DNA of 64,000 bases. Origin: Prostheceraeus crozeri. Taxonomy: Eukaryota > Platyhelminthes > Polycladida > Euryleptidae. Location of the stretch: contig CAJQUW010011531.1 in assembly GCA_907163375.1 (NCBI GenBank), positions 186,001 through 250,000 of the forward strand. The letters run 5' to 3'. Below the pieces are notes generated by a model. It saw only the letters and a program-made list of their open reading frames with translations, made no database searches and was not told the DNA's origin. The position numbers were made by a program, and so were the translations under genes. Shown here piece by piece: positions 17,868 to 26,797 of the stretch. The stretch's first letter is position 1, and each line of letters opens with the position of its first letter.

Positions 17868-18236
17868 TTAAGATTTGCATAGTAGGGCGATGAACTCACG
17901 ACGAATAAATGTCATGATGGAGCGATGTATGTATCTTCTATACTTCTCCCAATTGTATTTGCGAAATGAGAAACAGTTTGCGGAATGAGAATGGCAGATT
18001 TGAATTTCATTGTTGCGACGTTGAAGCCAAACTTGATCACCCAAGGAGATGAATCTTAATGTTTCAAAATATTCCAAATCCCTCATGATATCATTGAGGT
18101 TGACAAATTGTCGCCATGTTAATGTAATACCTCTTGATGAATGACCATGAGAATTTTTGAAATGTACGTTTCCATCACGATCAACTCTGATATATTGTAG
18201 AGAGTCCAAAATCCAAGTCTTCATGATGTTATGCAA
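17868..18236 (-). CDS. PC4-like small protein, paralogue of the TBP-like N-terminal domain
   Basis: A 122-codon ORF. The centre reads Y-I-R-V-D-R-D-G-N-V-H-F followed by R-G-I-T-L-T-W-R-Q-F-V-N-L, which resembles the transcription coactivator PC4 fold (strand with D/E-G, then K/R-G-I-S-L-S/T-x-x-Q-W-x-x-L). The second half (N-W-E-K-Y-R-R-Y-I-H-R-S-I) is repeated closely in the TBP-like ORF just downstream, so the two genes are tandem paralogues over this domain. PC4 binds single-stranded DNA and TBP-TFIIA complexes. A transcription or replication ssDNA-binding role is inferred. Only about 23 bp separate its start from the divergent plus-strand gene. Confidence 0.45.
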   Translation of the reverse strand: MHNIMKTWILDSLQYIRVDRDGNVHFKNSHGHSSRGITLTWRQFVNLNDIMRDLEYFETLRFISLGDQVWLQRRNNEIQICHSHSANCFSFRKYNWEKYRRYIHRSIMTFIRREFIALLCKS

Positions 18237-18259
18237 AGTCGCAGATCAGCAATATAAAA

Positions 18260-19657
18260 ATGTCGTTTTATCATATTTTGCTTAGCAATGCGGCTACAAA
18301 GAGATTTACTAGTAATCGAGCCGCACTCTTTTCTACTCCCATTGATCATACACAACAGCTAAATGGAAATTGGGAAGTGGGTGTCACTCAACTTGTTTAT
18401 AGCAACTGTGTCTATACTTTTGATCATGAGGTGATGACTATTGATATGAGACGCACAGCTGCTTACCAATGTGAAAAGGGCTGCCGAGTATACATTCCAC
18501 AGTGGCCAAAGGAAGATCTCTTATCATGTAAAAAGTTTATATATGATTTCTTGAATAAAGCGTGTAAACATATCATCCAATTTACTCCGCACAATGATGA
18601 TTATAATTATGTACATCATGTAGTTGAGAAAGATTGGATCGTTGGTTTAAGTCCAAGTTTAAGAAATGATTTAGGTAACCTCGCTAGCGCCTTAACAAGA
18701 TATGATAATTTTAACGTTAATTACCACATAAGTGGTCATAAACAGTTAATATATCGAGAGGAAGCTTATTATGTAGATCTTATTCCAAGAAATGAGAAGA
18801 CGTTGGTGAAGAAGATTGTGATTAAGGCAAGAAAGACAAACATGACTCCTGAAACATTATTGAAGAAATTTAATTATCTCCTTCGAGTTGATGGCAAACA
18901 AGTGGCAACATTGACTCATATTAAATCATCTAATCATATTGCAATAAGTAAATTAAATGATGATGATCTAGTATTAGTTTGTTCAAAAGATTTTCATCAG
19001 TTCATACGACATCATTCTGCAGCTGTTCATGGAAAATTTGATATGCAACATTTACCATGTGAAAGGTCAAATCAATTTGATACAGAATGGACCGTATCTT
19101 TATACAGAAAGTGTGTAGAGCCTTTAGGTGGTATCTTACATGAAACAAGAGTGTTGATGCCTCGCATTATTACTTCGGTTAAATTGGTTGTAGATTATTT
19201 AAATGAAGTGATTAATGAGCAAAATATTTTATTTTCTGAAAAAGAAGGTGTTTTGTCTCTTACTATAAGTGGAAAAGGTATTGAACTAATTATGGATAAA
19301 ACTCTAATGGACATTTTGGGTTTTGATCAAAATATCTTTAAAAGTGGTACTGTAACCAAAGCTAGCGCAGACATGTCGCTATCGCGTCGTATTAACTATT
19401 TTCAGATATATTCCAATATTGGTGAAGATGTACGTGTGGGAGATGTTGAAGCTCCATTGCTAGCAATGATACCATACCAGCCAAAAAGCTGCAGTATTTT
19501 ATCTGAGCATACTTTCAAGAAAGTGCATTATACAAAGCTGAAATCAAACTACATCCCACAAATTGATATTGCAATTTATGACGATGCTGGTGCGTTGATT
19601 CCTTTTCATAAAGATGCTGTGACAGGTATCACACTCCATTTCCGAATGAAGAGTTAA
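18260..19657 (+). CDS. Conserved Polinton protein, tandem paralogue 1
   Basis: A 465-codon open ORF. It begins M-S-F-Y-H-I-L-L-S-N-A with L-N-G-N-W-E-V-G-V-T-Q-L soon after, and ends with L-L-A-M-I-P-Y ... I-D-I-A-I-Y-D-D-A-G and L-H-F-R-M-K-S. The next gene repeats this plan (L-E-G-E-W-V-V-G-V near the N-terminus; a C-terminal L-V-F-R-K), so the two arose by duplication. Proteins of this type are common in invertebrate Polintons and probably structural (spike or tail-like), but I know no experimentally shown function. TATAAAA overlaps its start (about 18252), which may be chance. Confidence 0.55.
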   Translation: MSFYHILLSNAATKRFTSNRAALFSTPIDHTQQLNGNWEVGVTQLVYSNCVYTFDHEVMTIDMRRTAAYQCEKGCRVYIPQWPKEDLLSCKKFIYDFLNKACKHIIQFTPHNDDYNYVHHVVEKDWIVGLSPSLRNDLGNLASALTRYDNFNVNYHISGHKQLIYREEAYYVDLIPRNEKTLVKKIVIKARKTNMTPETLLKKFNYLLRVDGKQVATLTHIKSSNHIAISKLNDDDLVLVCSKDFHQFIRHHSAAVHGKFDMQHLPCERSNQFDTEWTVSLYRKCVEPLGGILHETRVLMPRIITSVKLVVDYLNEVINEQNILFSEKEGVLSLTISGKGIELIMDKTLMDILGFDQNIFKSGTVTKASADMSLSRRINYFQIYSNIGEDVRVGDVEAPLLAMIPYQPKSCSILSEHTFKKVHYTKLKSNYIPQIDIAIYDDAGALIPFHKDAVTGITLHFRMKS

Positions 19658-19666
19658 TGCAAAAGT

Positions 19667-21215
19667 ATGCTAATATATTTTTCCAATGTGAATAATAGGG
19701 AAAGTGAAAATAAGGACTCGTTTCTAATCTACTTGCCCAGTAATGCTTCTATGAATAAATTTCCCAAAAATAAACCATCAGACTATCGAGTAGAATTAAA
19801 TCGTCCACTACATTTAGAAGGTGAATGGGTGGTTGGCGTTTCTAGTATTTGCTATGACAGCAATATTCAGAATGTGAATGATTTGGAAGAAATGATATTG
19901 ACTCCTCGCACCCATGATGGAATAACGATGAATAATGCATTCCAGTTCCCATACAATTTAACATCAGATGGAAAGTGGAACTATGAATGGATTCAGATAA
20001 AATCAGATTATTATGAACCATTTGGGAATGAGAAAATTATTAAGGCATTCAGTAGTGGTAATACTTCCATCATGAAGAATAAGGATCAGAAAGTTTATGA
20101 GTTTACTATCTATCATTGGAGTGGGAGACAGTTCCTTCGCTTTCATTCTTTTACTAAAGGTCTTACACTGAGGTTGGATAGTGAATTCTATCCACATCTT
20201 GGTTTTGGTCATGGACTACATCTAACGTCAATTGCTACTGCAAATGTTAAAAAAGTTTATTCAAATCGAATCAACAAATTTCATTATAGATTTAAAATAT
20301 TTGATGACGACGTTGTAGAATGCGAAGAACGCATCATTTTGAAAAAGCGTGGTGTTCAACCTTTATCACTTATTGAGTTAGTAAAACGATGGGATGAGAC
20401 TGTGGGTAAGAAGTATGGAGAGAAAATTATGGCGGACAAAAATAAGTTGGTTATTCAGAAATATAATGACAAACTTACAGTCTATTTCTCTCCAACCTTG
20501 CGTCATTTTGTAAGACATTATACACCTATTATTGGAAGCGGTGTGGTGTATGGTTCTCATGAATATCACACTAAAGCTGATTCAGTTAATGATGAATGGT
20601 GGGTGGACATCTATGGTGATCGCATCAAGAAAATTTACCAGTCTTACGAAGAATCGAAAGTTGCTATCAATATAATGCCGCGTCTATATCATACAGTTGA
20701 AAGCTTCATTCATGTAGTAAATCCTTATATACAACAGAAGTTGAAGCATGTGATGAAAAGTAAATATGATGTAGACACACCACATTTCGTTTTCAATTGA
20801 AAATCAACGCGTTGTTCTGAAACTGGGCGATGACATTCAATGTCAATTGAGTAAAAATTTGAAAAAACTCTTTGGTTTTTCAATGCTACAAACTGTGTTT
20901 ACTGCTGCGCATACGATTGGTATAGAAACACCAATGGCACTTGATAAACATGAAAAGCACCTTTACATTCAAAGTGATTTGATTCTACCTATTTCTGTTG
21001 GTGAGAAAAAAGAATACATTTTACGCGATTTCATTCATGATAAAGACGCTTCATATGGAATAGTCGAGAAGATGTTTGAATCTATTTTCTATCATCCCGT
21101 CGTCAAACAAACTATGCCCTCTATTGCTATCAAAATTACCAATGGTTTACAAGAGTGCATCCATGTGAAAGATACTAAATCCCTCTTAACTTTAGTGTTT
21201 CGGAAAACAAAGTGA
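19667..21215 (+). pseudogene. Conserved Polinton protein, tandem paralogue 2, broken
   Basis: It starts 9 bp after the upstream paralogue. The N-terminal L-H-L-E-G-E-W-V-V-G-V-S-S-I matches the L-N-G-N-W-E-V-G-V-T segment of paralogue 1. The 3' part contains Y-I-Q-S-D-L-I-L-P-I-S-V-G and L-R-D-F-I-H, the conserved C-terminal region of the family. It has about one break. AATAAA follows at about 21239. Likely a virion or attachment protein by context; function unknown. Confidence 0.5.
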
Positions 21216-21395
21216 AGTCATTGTGATATGTTTATTGAAATAAAAATATGTATATGAAAAAGTCTTTTCACAGATATAGGGGGAATGAGCTAACTGTAGG
21301 CATATATTCACAAGGAAGAAACGATCTCATGCGATACATAAAACAACCATGTATATCTACAAAAAGCAACATCAAAAATACTGAGTTAAAGTTGA

Positions 21396-24300
21396 TTATG
21401 TCAATACATCTCCTGAATGTGGTAGCGTGAGTTTTATTCTTTTGGGTGGAGGTATGTTTGTGTCAGGATGTTCATGTGGAAGAGATGTGTTATGTCCTAT
21501 CCAACACCTCTTATCTTCCCATGCTGAAAGTGCTCGTTTCTTGAACGTGTACGTTTTCACAGTATGAACTTGAGATTTTAAGATTGTCATATTGACAAAC
21601 GTTATAGTTTTATTTTTATAGGCCTTCTTATAGGACCGATGTTTCATTTTGTGAACAATGGATTTTGATATACCTTTACCACGCTTAATACTATCTGCAC
21701 ATCCTTTAAAATTCATGGAATACATTTTAGGACGGAGGAGAATCATTTCATCTATTTCCTTTCCTGCTGTTTCATCCTTAAAACAACCAAGTTTGGCTTT
21801 ATTCTGTATGGAATAGAGTGGATGAGTGGGATTGTAGTTAGATGTGTCGAACTATTTTTCTAATGACTTGCCTACTTCATTAAAATTTAAATCTTTTTGA
21901 GTGGTAATTCCTAAAAAGAAACTATCTGTATCACCACCCAGCAAGCCAACCTCTTTTACGAGAGGGCATGGTTTTAATATTTTGTAGAAGAGTTGATACA
22001 TTTCAAGCTTGGAATAATCTAAAACGGCTTGCCCAATATAGATGGGTTTGCACAACTCAACTTCTGATTTTATCATTTTAACACCTACAAGATCCTTATC
22101 GATGATGTCTCTATCAATGAAAAGAGGTGATGAGGTCAATTTGTGATATTTTTGTTCATCAACGACTAGTTTGTAGTTCATACGTTTTCTAACATCCTCC
22201 ATGGTCTTTCCGAAAAGACTGTTATTCTTATATTTATAAAAATCCTTTTCAAAATTATTTTGGGCGAGTGCACGTTTTTGACTGTTACTATCTATGTAGG
22301 GTTTGAGGAAGGCTTTCTGTCTAAATTTGATAATGCGTTGAACTGACTTTAGAAGCATGCCCATTTCTAAATAGAATTTTAGTATGCAGAAGTGTACGAG
22401 ATAATTTTTCTTATCGTATTGGGTGAGTAAAAGTTTGCGGCATGGTTTGTACCTTGGCTTTCCACACTCTGTTAAGTTATTATGAAATTGTGACATGAAT
22501 GGTGAAAACATATCTTCAGTCACTTCACCAGATTCAGGTGCGAGTGGGAAATCAGCAGTTTTATTTTTAATGCTATTTGGATAAATCAAATCCACTTCAA
22601 AATAATATCCCCAATCACCTTCATCTGGAATCTTCAGTATGTTTGAAGGGTTGGAGTAATACTCAAGCTCATCTTGATTTAACCAACTAAACTCGGAATG
22701 AGGTAGTGGTTTAGACAGTGAACTGCCATATAAATTATTTTGGTCATAGTACTTTAGGTGGATATGATCATCACCTACTGTTTCAGATTTTATATGATGT
22801 TTATTTACAAATGTGAGACCACCGCGTATTCCGCGCTCAAATATGTTATACATCTCCGGGTCTTGTAAGAGATGAATGGTCTCACCAGTCATTTTAAAGG
22901 CTGATTTAAAGGACATGGCTGGTAGACTGACAAAGTGGACAGGATCTAATTTGTCTTCTTCTAATGCCACTCGTCGAAATTCCTGAAAGACATCAGCCAG
23001 CAAAATGACATCTAATTCTAAGTAAGCGATCATATAATCGCCAAACGTTTTACAATCAAATTTTAACAATGCCTCTTGAGTATGTTCATAATCTTCTACT
23101 GGACAATCTTCACCCGTCAAATCGTTTTGGAATTTGTCAATGGAAGGAAGGGTTGTTTCATTTAGTTTAGATATTGAGCTAAAATACGCATAAGGAAAGA
23201 CTCCTTTGCGAGTGATTATTTCATCCGTTAAGTTTGGATAGTGTTTCTTCAAAGTTTAACTATGGGGAAGAAACTTCAGATTACGAACGAGAGAAGCTAG
23301 TGACGCTGACATGAATTGGAATGAATCTAAAAATTTTACTTCGAAGAAGACTGTCTTATTTTCTTTAGTTTTATCTACTGGTACTTTTGCTGTCATTGAC
23401 ATGAATTTTTCTCTCGTTTGCGCTATTACATTAAACTGCCACGATTTCATCTGGCTCAACCTCCTTTTATGAGCATATGACTGTCATAGCCCTTAAAGTT
23501 ATGAAAAATGACGGGTAGTACGCGACGTCTCAACCTATGTGAAAAGTTACATTTGGAGCAGAGTGCGTTTCTAAATTTACCAGTAATGTGATCATGATCA
23601 CGCAATTTCTTGATTTTATCGTCATCAAACGCTTTATGACATTTAGGACAGGATGTGCAACTTTCAAATTTTTGTTTGTCTTCATCTGACATATGTAGTG
23701 ACTTACGCTGCAATTGGGAATCATATGATTGTTGAAATTTAGCAGCTTTATCGAGAAATTCTAGAAATTTTGAAATGCAATCTTCACCTTGCCAAGTATG
23801 CATTTTGTTTTGTCTATTCCTAAAGTGGTCATGCCATACTTCATAGCAGGATATGGCTGCTGGCTTGTGGATGATATCATCAATGTAGCATTCTATGTCT
23901 GCGTAAATGACACGCAGGGGACTTAATTCGTCACCATTTTCCCTATGTGAAAATATTTTATCTTTGGGCATGCGTTCCATTTGTAATTTACCTCGCTTGC
24001 ACCATTCATAGTGAGTTTCAAATTCATCTTTACTCCAAAAGGAGCGGATGCAGCGGTCGCATACAAAATGTTCACCTCTTTTAGAGTGCCCCAAGTGAGT
24101 GTACAAGCGAGAGATTTTGGGAATACCACAGTAGTGCCATTCCTCGCTATCATCTTGTTTTACTAATAAGAGGTTGACTACACGTTCATAACAAGTTGAA
24201 CGTGAATTATAGCGGGCACCCTTCAACCCCTTCTCCCACACGTGAACGACAATTTTAATCTTATTATGTTTTTCGAACGTTTCTACATCTTTGATTTTCA

Positions 24301-24751
24301 TGTTGTTACTATCACAACCTTCAAAGTCTAGTTCATCCTCCCACTGTCTATAGCTATAGGTGCGATCTCGGTGCGCGTTGATATCATTATAGTGAAGGAT
24401 GGATAGGACTGCATATTTGAAACACTGTGATTTACAATCGACATTGATGACAGCTTTCTTATTATACAACGTTTTTGGTAGTTTGAATGTGCCTCGAGCT
24501 GCATGACTTTCTAATAGTGAAATTTTGAATATGGCTGAGTCCACGGCATCAAAAATGAGAGCGCTGTCGCGTTGATTGAATTTATCTACATTTGATTTTA
24601 AACATTGAAAGTGAAAATTGAAACATTGAATGTGACAAAGTGAGGCTGGCAGTGGAAGAACGATTAAAGCAAGTGAACTGTTTTTGTTATCTATGTGAAG
24701 CCAGACTCTGGGACGATATTGACGATGAAGACCTTTTGAAATACATGCCAT
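21396..24751 (-). pseudogene. Polinton protein-primed DNA polymerase B, broken (about three breaks)
   Basis: On the minus strand the region reads through the family's landmarks. These are an N-terminal arm (N-V-D-K-F-N-Q-R-D), the exonuclease (Y-A-D-I-E-C-Y), a zinc/HNH-like insert with C-P-K-C-H and H-D-H-I-T-G-K, the H-N-F-K-G-Y-D-S-H exonuclease II motif, the polymerase domain with Y-D-Q-N-N-L-Y-G-S, N-N-S-L-F-G-K-T and G-D-T-D-S-F, and the C-terminal M-Y-S-M-N-F-K-G. This enzyme replicates the element from terminal-protein-primed ends. The gene converges on the paralogue pair at its 3' end. Confidence 0.88.
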
Positions 24752-24807
24752 AATAAATTTTTATTTCGTATTATCTTTGCTTTCATACTGACTTACTTGA
24801 ACGGGGC

Positions 24808-25215
24808 TTCAGTGGATGATTTAACCATGTATACTTTTTCATTTGGAAATAGTACCACGCTTAGTCTAACTTGTAAATCTTATAACATTCCATATTGGCG
24901 ATGATGGTAGATGAAATAGTGTTAAATAAAATTAAGATGGCTTACACTTCTGATACAGGGATAGCAATCGACTGCGATCCATGTGTAAAGAGCTTGTTAG
25001 ACTACGGATGGGCTTAAGTGGATGATTTAACCATTTATACTTTTTCATTTGGAAATAGTAGCACACTTAGTTTAACTTGTAAATCTTAAAACATTTCATA
25101 TGGGCGATGATGATAGTTGAAATAGTGTCAAATAAAATTAAGATAGCTTACACTTCTGATGCAGGGATAGCAATCGACTGCGATCCATGTGTAAAGAGCT
25201 TGTTAGACTACGGAA
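24808..25215 (+). repeat. Tandem duplication, two ~204-bp units
   Basis: Two direct copies (24808-25011 and 25012-25215), each running from AGTGGATGATTTAACCAT to TTGTTAGACTACGGA with a few differences. Part of the unit (AGGGATAGCAATCGACTGC) recurs near 26055, just before the second 3'-module copy. It lies between PolB and the right accessory genes; no supported ORF. Confidence 0.75.
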
Positions 25216-25551
25216 GAGAGAAGTGTGTTATGTTGCGTGTGGCGCGTGAGTGTCCTCCCATTTCATTCCATTCATCAATTCGTCTCATTGATAGAGACAG
25301 GTAGAACTCATGGTTCCCATAACGTATGCAATGGAAAGTTTTAGGCAACCTTCGACAGTTGGCTAAATGTCGCCCTGACGCGAATGCATACTACGTTGAG
25401 ACAGAGGCAATCACTTGCAAACATGACGCAGAGAGGTTAAACAAGATTGACCATTGCCGAATGTCCCTTGCGGTATACATAGGTACGGGTTTCACCGCCG
25501 CCCTTTACAGGAACGCCCGTCGAAAGGAAGTATTACACCGAACTTCATTTG
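25216..25551. other. Spacer with no recognised gene
   Basis: A plus-strand ORF crosses here (25326-25739) but runs into the repeated 3' module of the minus-strand gene and shows no known domain, so I do not call it. Nothing else was seen. Confidence 0.4.
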
Positions 25552-25694
25552 CAATGTTCAAGTTGACTGATAGCAGATTCAACTTAATGATAGTATTCGC
25601 CAGTCCGAAGACTGCCCAGGGCAAACCGCGTGGAGGTTCTATCATGTCTTGCCCCATGGTGGCCCTTAAGAGAGCCGATGGTTCGTTCTCGGGG
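25552..25694 (-). repeat. Repeated 3' module, copy 1
   Basis: About 140 bp, nearly identical at 26085-26226 and 26561-26701. Read on the minus strand it holds, in order, a histone-type stem-loop, a CAAGA-containing purine stretch, the hairpin CAGTC-TTCG-GACTG and an inverted repeat AAGTTGA/TCAACTT. Each copy lies just downstream of a minus-strand gene. Confidence 0.85.
25661..25676 (-). terminator. Histone-mRNA-type 3' stem-loop, copy 1
   Basis: The minus strand reads GGCTCT-CTTA-AGGGCC: six pairs (one G-U) with a 4-nt loop, followed by ACCA and then GGGGCAAGACATGATAG. Animal replication-dependent histone mRNAs end at GGYYYU-UUHA/C-ARRRCC followed by ACCCA and a purine-rich downstream element. 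The only core mismatch is C for U at the first loop base. It starts about 34 nt after the stop codon of the gene at 25711-25968. Confidence 0.6.
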
Positions 25695-25710
25695 TGTGAA
25701 TTTAAGTTGA

Positions 25711-25968
25711 CTATTGGCTGGAATAGTCAATGGGTATGACGGTTAGGTTGTCATAGACCCTATACCGCCTAGGTCGTGCTGGTGCATCAGGCACCTTTCG
25801 GATGCGAGTGGTATTTGGAGTCCACACCCCATCCGTCCAAAAGATCTTCTTGATCTTCCCCTTTTTATCATCCTCTTCATCCCACTCGTCGAGGATGATG
25901 AACTCGGGAATGGCATTGTCTTCATCGATGAAGACGGGAATGCTGTTGGTAGGAGACGTTGCTTCCAT
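25711..25968 (-). CDS. Small acidic-basic accessory protein of Polinton A
   Basis: An 85-codon open ORF. The N-terminal half is acidic (D-E-W-D-E-E-D-D), the centre basic (K-K-G-K-I-K-K-I-F-W), the C-terminus Arg/Pro-rich (R-P-R-R-Y-R-V-Y). No known domain. A TATATAAG box lies 41-48 bp before the ATG and a histone-type stem-loop about 34 nt after the stop, so the transcription unit is compact and complete. It is one of three such units in the right module. Function unknown; short mixed-charge proteins in this place may be regulators of host interaction (inference). Confidence 0.55.
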   Translation of the reverse strand: MEATSPTNSIPVFIDEDNAIPEFIILDEWDEEDDKKGKIKKIFWTDGVWTPNTTRIRKVPDAPARPRRYRVYDNLTVIPIDYSSQ

Positions 25969-26008
25969 CGTGACTTGAAATTGAATGAGAAGCGCTACAC
26001 TCTTCTGG

Positions 26009-26016
26009 CTTATATA
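26009..26016 (-). promoter_or_regulatory. TATA box of the gene at 25711-25968
   Basis: The minus strand reads CCCTATATAAGCC; the ATG follows after about 45 bp, leaving room for a start site some 25-30 bp downstream and a short leader. Confidence 0.65.
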
Positions 26017-26084
26017 GGGTTTTCAACAATGAATTGCTCAACAGCGAATCAGAATGTTTCAGGGATAGCAATCGACTGCATAAC

Positions 26085-26226
26085 GTTCAAGTTGACTGAT
26101 AGCAGATTCAACTTATTGATAGTATTCGCCAGTCCGAAGACTGCCCAGGGCAAACCGCGTGGAGGTTCTATCAAATCTTGCCCCATGGTGGCCCTTAAGA
26201 GAGCCGGTGGTTCGTTCTCGGGAGTA
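26085..26226 (-). repeat. Repeated 3' module, copy 2
   Basis: Same module as 25552-25694 with a few substitutions. The stem-loop, UUCG-type hairpin and AAGTTGA inverted repeat are kept. It follows the gene at 26235-26501. Confidence 0.85.
26190..26205 (-). terminator. Histone-mRNA-type 3' stem-loop, copy 2
   Basis: Minus strand GGCTCT-CTTA-AGGGCC followed by ACCA, identical to copy 1, starting about 29 nt after the stop at 26235-26237. Confidence 0.6.
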
Positions 26227-26234
26227 ACGTCATC

Positions 26235-26501
26235 TTACACCCTACCAATTCTGCTGAGAGAGTCTTTGACTCTCTCTTTGGTAGCAGTGTCGACTTCCAC
26301 ACTAACTGGTACATGGCTAAAAAGTGGAATGTAGTGCCATTCCGTTGGATTGACAACAGTTGCTGTCATCGGATTGCCAATCCGAGCAAGATTATTGTGG
26401 ACTCTGTCTTGCTCCTCTAGCCTGACAAACGCCTCAAATAAATTTCGCGGCCTTTACTGCGGTCCGCGAGGAGAGCTGACTTGACTGTTCGGCGTCTGCA
26501 T
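26235..26501 (-). pseudogene. Small accessory gene of Polinton A, broken
   Basis: The reading frame begins at an ATG (26499-26501) about 35 bp after a TATATAAA box and ends just before the second 3' module. The recognisable protein is soluble, with N-L-F-E-A-F-V-R-L-E-E-Q-D and E-W-H-Y-I-P-L-F; no known domain. The frame has about one break. Its layout (TATA, short leader, short ORF, histone-type stem-loop) is the same as its neighbours', so it is a third unit of the same design. Confidence 0.5.
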
Positions 26502-26533
26502 GATTGAAATGAAATGAAATGAGAGGCAGTGGT

Positions 26534-26541
26534 TTATATAC
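26534..26541 (-). promoter_or_regulatory. TATA box of the gene at 26235-26501
   Basis: Minus strand GGGTATATAAACC. The leader between it and the ATG contains four ATTTC repeats. The distance to the ATG is about 33-40 bp. Confidence 0.65.
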
Positions 26542-26560
26542 CCCTCTAACACGATGCAAC

Positions 26561-26701
26561 GTTCAAGTTGACTGATAGCAGATTCAACTTAATGATAGTA
26601 TTCGCCAGTCCGAAGACTGCCCAGGGCAAACCGCGTGGAGGTTCTATCATGTCTTGCCCCTAGGTGGCCCTTAAGAGAGCCGATGGTTCGTTCTCGGGAG
26701 T
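26561..26701 (-). repeat. Repeated 3' module, copy 3
   Basis: Same module as copies 1 and 2. It lies downstream of the coiled-coil gene (stop at 26798-26800), separated from it by a 60-bp intron-like sequence. Confidence 0.85.
26666..26681 (-). terminator. Histone-mRNA-type 3' stem-loop, copy 3
   Basis: Minus strand GGCTCT-CTTA-AGGGCC followed by ACC. If the GTAAGT...TTGCAG segment (26734-26793) is spliced, the stem-loop starts about 56 nt after the stop. Confidence 0.55.
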
Positions 26702-26797
26702 GAATTGATGGGGTGGTGAAGGCGGGCAAAGATCTGCAATGAAAATGATATGTATTAGAATAGGATATACTATCTAATTTACTTTTCACTTACCAAG

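Noticed and set aside
25680-25700. Polymerase III B box (GGTTCGTTCTC) suggesting a tRNA or SINE
   Set aside because: The last bases fit poorly and no matching A box or cloverleaf lies upstream.
25326-25739. 137-codon plus-strand ORF
   Set aside because: It runs through the repeated 3' module of the opposite-strand gene and shows no domain or promoter.
25661-26681. A histone gene cluster
   Set aside because: Only the 3' stem-loop is histone-like; none of the associated ORFs resembles H1, H2A, H2B, H3 or H4.
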